A DNA stretch of 64,000 bases, from contig NZ_CP054150.1 of assembly GCF_021310995.1 (NCBI RefSeq), positions 1,426,001 to 1,490,000 on the forward strand. Direction: 5' to 3'. Both the position numbers and the translations under genes were made by a program. Below, in pieces: positions 60,733 to 64,000 of this stretch. This DNA is from Agrobacterium vaccinii. GTDB taxonomy: Bacteria; Pseudomonadota; Alphaproteobacteria; Rhizobiales; Rhizobiaceae. Position 1 is the stretch's first letter, and the number at the start of each line of letters is the position of its first letter. The notes beneath the pieces are model-generated. The model did not search any database. It saw only the letters and a list, made by a program, of their open reading frames with translations, and was not told where the DNA came from.

Positions 60733-61239
60733 TCATATCGCCGCACGGCGTCGCCAGCTGTAGGACTGTTCACCCGGAGCGGGCTTGGCCGTCGGCTGGT
60801 AATAGACATCGATGCCGGGCAAACGGTTTTCCGACAGGCGACGGATCGCCGTTTCGTTCGTCACCGCAAAGCTGGTAAAACCGGTGCGGAGCATCAGAGG
60901 CACCTGGTCGATCAGCACATCACCCACTGCCCTTAATTCGCCCTGATAATTCAGACGCGTGCGCAACAGCGATGCATGACTGAAACCACGACCATCGCTA
61001 AATGCCGGGAAACTGACCGCGACCAGCCCGATGCGATCGATGAACGGGCGCAACTTTTCGACATCATCCGCCGGTGTCACGAGAACACCAAGGCCGATAT
61101 CGTTGCTTACCTCGGCGCGCGCGATAAATGCGTCAAGGCCAAGAAAGGCCTGCTGGCCATCCTGCGCCTTCACCTCTTCGGTCTCGATGACCCACGGATC
61201 GTTCTCCACGAAACCGCTCTCATTCCAGATTTTTGTCAT
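60733..61239 (-). CDS. DUF934 family protein of the sulfite reductase operon
   Basis: The 168-residue protein matches DUF934: LGVLVTPADDVEKLRPFIDRIGLVAVSFPAFSDGRGFSHASLLRTRLNYQGELRAVGDVLIDQVPLMLRTGFTSF is the family core, given here as features: PADDVE near 57, FPAFSDGRGFS near 79, GELRAVGDVLIDQ near 100. Members accompany siroheme sulfite or nitrite reductase; the precise role is unknown. It begins 11 bases after the cysI stop and ends with SYSWRRRAAI. Confidence 0.9.
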   Translation of the reverse strand: MTKIWNESGFVENDPWVIETEEVKAQDGQQAFLGLDAFIARAEVSNDIGLGVLVTPADDVEKLRPFIDRIGLVAVSFPAFSDGRGFSHASLLRTRLNYQGELRAVGDVLIDQVPLMLRTGFTSFAVTNETAIRRLSENRLPGIDVYYQPTAKPAPGEQSYSWRRRAAI

Positions 61240-61250
61240 GATGCGGTTCC

Positions 61251-62921
61251 TTATGCGGCTGCGGCGGCTGCCGGATAGAGCGCGTCCTTGAAAGGCTGCG
61301 CGCCGACACGGCGATAGGCGTCAAGGAAGGTCTCTTCTCTCGACAGACGCAGGCCGAGATAGGTATCAACGATGGTCTCCACCGCGTCGGTCACCTTTTC
61401 CGGCTCGAAGCCGCGACCGATGATCTCACCGATGGACGAATTCTCGTCACCCGATCCACCCAACGTGATCTGATAGAGTTCGGCACCCTTCTTTTCCACG
61501 CCCAGCAGACCGATATGGCCGACATGATGGTGGCCGCAGGCGTTGATGCAGCCGGAAATCTTAATCTTCAGCTCACCGATTTCGGCCTGACGCTCCGGCG
61601 AGCCGAAGCGGTTGGAAATTTCCTGCGACACTGGAATAGAGCGTGCATTGGCAAGCGCGCAATAATCCAGCCCGGGACAGGCAATGATGTCTGTAATCAA
61701 ACCGGCATTCGCCGTTGCAAGACCAGCACCCAGAAGCGCGCGGTAGACCGGCTCAAGATCGGCAAGGGCCACATGCGGTAGAATGATATTCTGTTCGTGG
61801 CTGATGCGGATTTCATCCAGCGCGTATTCTTCAGCGATATCGGCAACGAGATCCATCTGCTCGTCGGATGCGTCACCCGGAATGCCACCAATGGGCTTGA
61901 GCGATATCGTCACCATCCCGTAATCCGGGTTGGTGTGCGGCTGAACGTTCTGGTCCACCCAGCGTGCGAAATCTGCGTCGGCCTTTTTCCAGCGTGCGAG
62001 GCTTTCCCATCCTTCAGGGCGGGCCTTCAAATCCGGCAGCGCGAAGTAGGAGGTGATGGCAGCGATATCGGCATCCGGCAGTTTCAACTCGCCGTTTTTC
62101 AGCTCAGCGAACTCCGCCTCCACCTGACGCGCCAGCTCTTCGGCGCCCGTCTCGTGGACGAGGATTTTGATGCGGGCCTTGTACTTGTTGTCGCGACGGC
62201 CATGCAGATTGTAAACGCGCATGATGGCAGTGGTGTAGGACAACAAGTCCTCTTCGGGCAGGAAGTCGTTGATCTTCTTGGCGATCATCGGCGTTCTGCC
62301 CTGCCCGCCACCGACATAGACGGCAAAGCCGATTTCGCCCTTGTCGTTTTTCTTAAGGTGCAGGCCGATATCATGCACCTGAATGGCAGCACGATCCTTT
62401 TCCGCACCCGTAACAGCAATCTTGAACTTGCGCGGCAGAAAGGAGAATTCCGGGTGGACGGAAGACCATTGGCGCAGAATTTCAGCGTAAGGGCGCGGGT
62501 CTGCGACTTCATCGGCGGCAGCGCCAGCAAAATGGTCAGCGGTGACGTTGCGAATGCAGTTGCCAGAGGTTTGCAGCGCGTGCATTTCCACGCTCGCGAG
62601 TTCAGCCAGAATATCCGGCGTATCGGCAAGCCGCGGCCAGTTGTATTGAATATTCTGGCGCGTGGTGAAGTGGCCATAACCGCGGTCATATTTGCGGGCA
62701 ATGTGGGCGAGCATCCGCATCTGTTTTGCGTTCAACGTGCCATAGGGAATGGCCACGCGCAGCATATAGGCATGAAGCTGGAGATAAACGCCGTTCATCA
62801 GACGCAACGGCTTGAATGCATCCTCGGCCAGTTCGCCGGAAAGGCGTCTTTCCACCTGATCGCGGAATTGCTCCACGCGACCTTGAACAAATGCGTGGTC
62901 GAACTCATCGTAGCGATACAT
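61251..62921 (-). CDS. cysI: Siroheme-dependent sulfite (nitrite/sulfite) reductase
   Basis: The 556-residue enzyme carries the [4Fe-4S]-siroheme ligands: CPGLDYC (C-x5-C) near 415 and SGCINACGHHHVGHIG (C-x3-C) near 450. The N-terminal half has GHFTTRQNIQYNWP near 80 and TSGNCIRNVTADHFAG near 115. It reduces sulfite to sulfide for cysteine synthesis in the cytosol. Because it is followed by DUF934 and preceded by DUF2849 and cysG, assimilation of sulfate is more likely than nitrite reduction. Overlapping antisense frames are not genes. Confidence 0.93.
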   Translation of the reverse strand: MYRYDEFDHAFVQGRVEQFRDQVERRLSGELAEDAFKPLRLMNGVYLQLHAYMLRVAIPYGTLNAKQMRMLAHIARKYDRGYGHFTTRQNIQYNWPRLADTPDILAELASVEMHALQTSGNCIRNVTADHFAGAAADEVADPRPYAEILRQWSSVHPEFSFLPRKFKIAVTGAEKDRAAIQVHDIGLHLKKNDKGEIGFAVYVGGGQGRTPMIAKKINDFLPEEDLLSYTTAIMRVYNLHGRRDNKYKARIKILVHETGAEELARQVEAEFAELKNGELKLPDADIAAITSYFALPDLKARPEGWESLARWKKADADFARWVDQNVQPHTNPDYGMVTISLKPIGGIPGDASDEQMDLVADIAEEYALDEIRISHEQNIILPHVALADLEPVYRALLGAGLATANAGLITDIIACPGLDYCALANARSIPVSQEISNRFGSPERQAEIGELKIKISGCINACGHHHVGHIGLLGVEKKGAELYQITLGGSGDENSSIGEIIGRGFEPEKVTDAVETIVDTYLGLRLSREETFLDAYRRVGAQPFKDALYPAAAAAA

Positions 62922-62929
62922 GGTATTCC

Positions 62930-63250
62930 TCAGACTGCGATAAAGGCTGCGTCCGCCGGCTCAAAGCCTTTGGCGTAATGCATGGTTGGTCCTGCCGCAC
63001 GAATTCTCTCGCGCAGGCGTGTCGGCCATAGGCGGCCATCCTGTTCGGTAACATCGACGATGTTGACGTCCACCACCTTGTTGGCAGAAAAATCGCGCTT
63101 GCCGATCTCTTCCAGTGAGGCCTCGGCATCAGCATGGCGCGCAACAAGAGCAGACTGAAGATTCTCGTTCCACGTGCCGCTTGCATCGAGCCATACGGCG
63201 ATGCCGTCGTCGAGACGATTGGCTGTCAGAACCTTATCAACCATTTGCAT
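62930..63250 (-). CDS. DUF2849 family protein
   Basis: The 106-residue protein shows the DUF2849 pattern: VLTANRLDDGIAVWLDASGTWNENL at its start, then a helix with AEASLEEIG and VVDVNIVDVTEQDGRLWPTRLRERIRA. Members lie between cysG and cysI in many alphaproteobacteria; the role is unknown. Its start overlaps the cysG 3' end by 8-14 bases depending on which Met is used (63250 or 63244). The next gene, cysI, starts 9 bases after its stop. Confidence 0.9.
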   Translation of the reverse strand: MQMVDKVLTANRLDDGIAVWLDASGTWNENLQSALVARHADAEASLEEIGKRDFSANKVVDVNIVDVTEQDGRLWPTRLRERIRAAGPTMHYAKGFEPADAAFIAV

Positions 63251-64000
63251 ACTCCTGCTTCAGATCGGACGACGTGCCAGCAAGCGACAGTGCTTCCGAT
63301 CTTTCGAAATTAGCGCCCGCGACTGCATCACCGATGATGACCATAACCGGACCCGCCAGTTCGTCGCGATGCTCTAGCTCCGGCAAATCTTTCAGCGTGC
63401 CATGCATCAGGCGGCGATAAGAACGGCTGGCATTTTCGATGACCGCGACGGTGGTATTGGCATCGAGACCGGCCTTCATCAGACGCGTGGCAACGGACGC
63501 AGCCACGGAACGGCCCATGTAGACGGCGATCGTTGCACCTGAAACCGCGAGACGCGCCCAGTCCGGCAGGATGTCGCCAGCCAGATCATGACCCGTCGTA
63601 AAGATCAGCGAAGAGGCGACACCACGCAGTGTCAGCGGCAGTTCGAAATCGGCGGCGGCTGCAAAGGCGGAGGTGATGCCTGGCACGATTTCGTAAGCAA
63701 TGCCCGCTTCCCGCAACGCCGCCATCTCTTCGGCGGCACGACCGTAAATCAAGGGATCGCCGGATTTGAGGCGCACGACCCGTTTGCCGTCTTCTCCCAG
63801 CGAGACCAGCAGCTTGTTGATGTCGGACTGGGACTTGGAGTGACAGCCTTTGCGCTTGCCGACGGAGAGACGCTCAGCATCCCTGCGGCCCATGTTGACG
63901 ATTTCCTGCGGCACGAGCGCATCGTAAACAATGACATCCGCCTGCATCAGCACGCGCTGTGCGCGCAATGTCAGCAAATCCTCGGCACCAGGACCGGCAC
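63237..64000 (-). CDS. cysG: Siroheme synthase / uroporphyrinogen-III C-methyltransferase (5' part beyond window)
   Basis: The frame is open to the right edge; the last 254 residues are present. They are a complete SUMT domain: AGPGAEDLLTLRAQRVLMQADVIVYDALV, then GKRKGCHSKSQSDIN, VVRLKSGDPLIYGRAAEEMAAL (SAM-binding), VPGITSAFAAAADFELPLT and FTTGHDL. It methylates uroporphyrinogen III twice to make precorrin-2 for siroheme, the cofactor of the neighbouring cysI product. Whether the missing N-terminal part holds the dehydrogenase/ferrochelatase module (full CysG) cannot be seen. Confidence 0.92.
   Translation of the reverse strand, partial: AGPGAEDLLTLRAQRVLMQADVIVYDALVPQEIVNMGRRDAERLSVGKRKGCHSKSQSDINKLLVSLGEDGKRVVRLKSGDPLIYGRAAEEMAALREAGIAYEIVPGITSAFAAAADFELPLTLRGVASSLIFTTGHDLAGDILPDWARLAVSGATIAVYMGRSVAASVATRLMKAGLDANTTVAVIENASRSYRRLMHGTLKDLPELEHRDELAGPVMVIIGDAVAGANFERSEALSLAGTSSDLKQEYANG

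Noticed and set aside
61797..62978. Plus-strand open frame of 393 codons
   Set aside because: It mirrors cysI, whose siroheme motifs are unmistakable.
1..64000. CRISPR array, rRNA or tRNA genes
   Set aside because: No regularly spaced repeats, tRNA-like cloverleaf ends or rRNA segments were noticed on reading both strands; a covariance-model scan would be decisive.

Overview
The window looks like a stretch of a Rhizobiaceae genome (Agrobacterium/Rhizobium group). Supporting signs are an imuA-imuB-dnaE2 mutasome operon behind an alphaproteobacterial LexA box (GTTC-N7-GTTC), an HWE-type histidine kinase, several promoters of the GGAAC-N16/17-GTT type read by the general-stress sigma factor EcfG, an ATP12 chaperone gene, and many small proteins of rhizobial type. 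The assignment rests on gene content only.

Layout. Bases 1-26600 are a patchwork accessory region. It holds an esterase cut by the edge, small stress genes, a transporter/WYL-regulator pair around a perfect operator palindrome, the SOS mutagenesis operon (5983-11430), a coupled two-component pair, DUF6894-like paralogues, an SRAP gene next to a truncated dinB, and a set of enzymes and secreted proteins. Decay is visible: a frameshifted racemase gene, a kinase stub, a tail-fibre-like remnant and a 33-bp dnaE2 relic.

Bases 27354-35214 hold a Tn7-like transposition operon: four small uncharacterised genes, a TnsA-like endonuclease whose start is split across two frames, a DDE transposase (TnsB), an AAA+ ATPase (TnsC) and a long TniQ/TnsD-like protein. 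Two of the small upstream genes (27354 and 28706) resemble the DNA-binding segment of the neighbouring TnsB. On the far side of tniQ, where Tn7 relatives carry cargo, lie an IS3 relic and a leftward three-gene unit: AAA ATPase, subtilisin-like protease, unknown 293-residue protein (35826-40304). This is the best candidate here for an undescribed system, possibly defensive. An ISNCY-type transposase (41348-42775) follows. I could not locate the transposon ends.

From about 43.8 kb the content becomes housekeeping: a stress catalase, S-formylglutathione hydrolase, a crcB-rlu-HAD-ATP12 group, copper-related secreted proteins, the glycine cleavage operon gcvTHP behind a tandem glycine riboswitch, an MFS transporter, ferredoxin-NADP reductase, and the siroheme/sulfite reductase operon (cysG, DUF2849, cysI, DUF934) running in from the right edge.

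I saw no rRNA, tRNA or CRISPR array.
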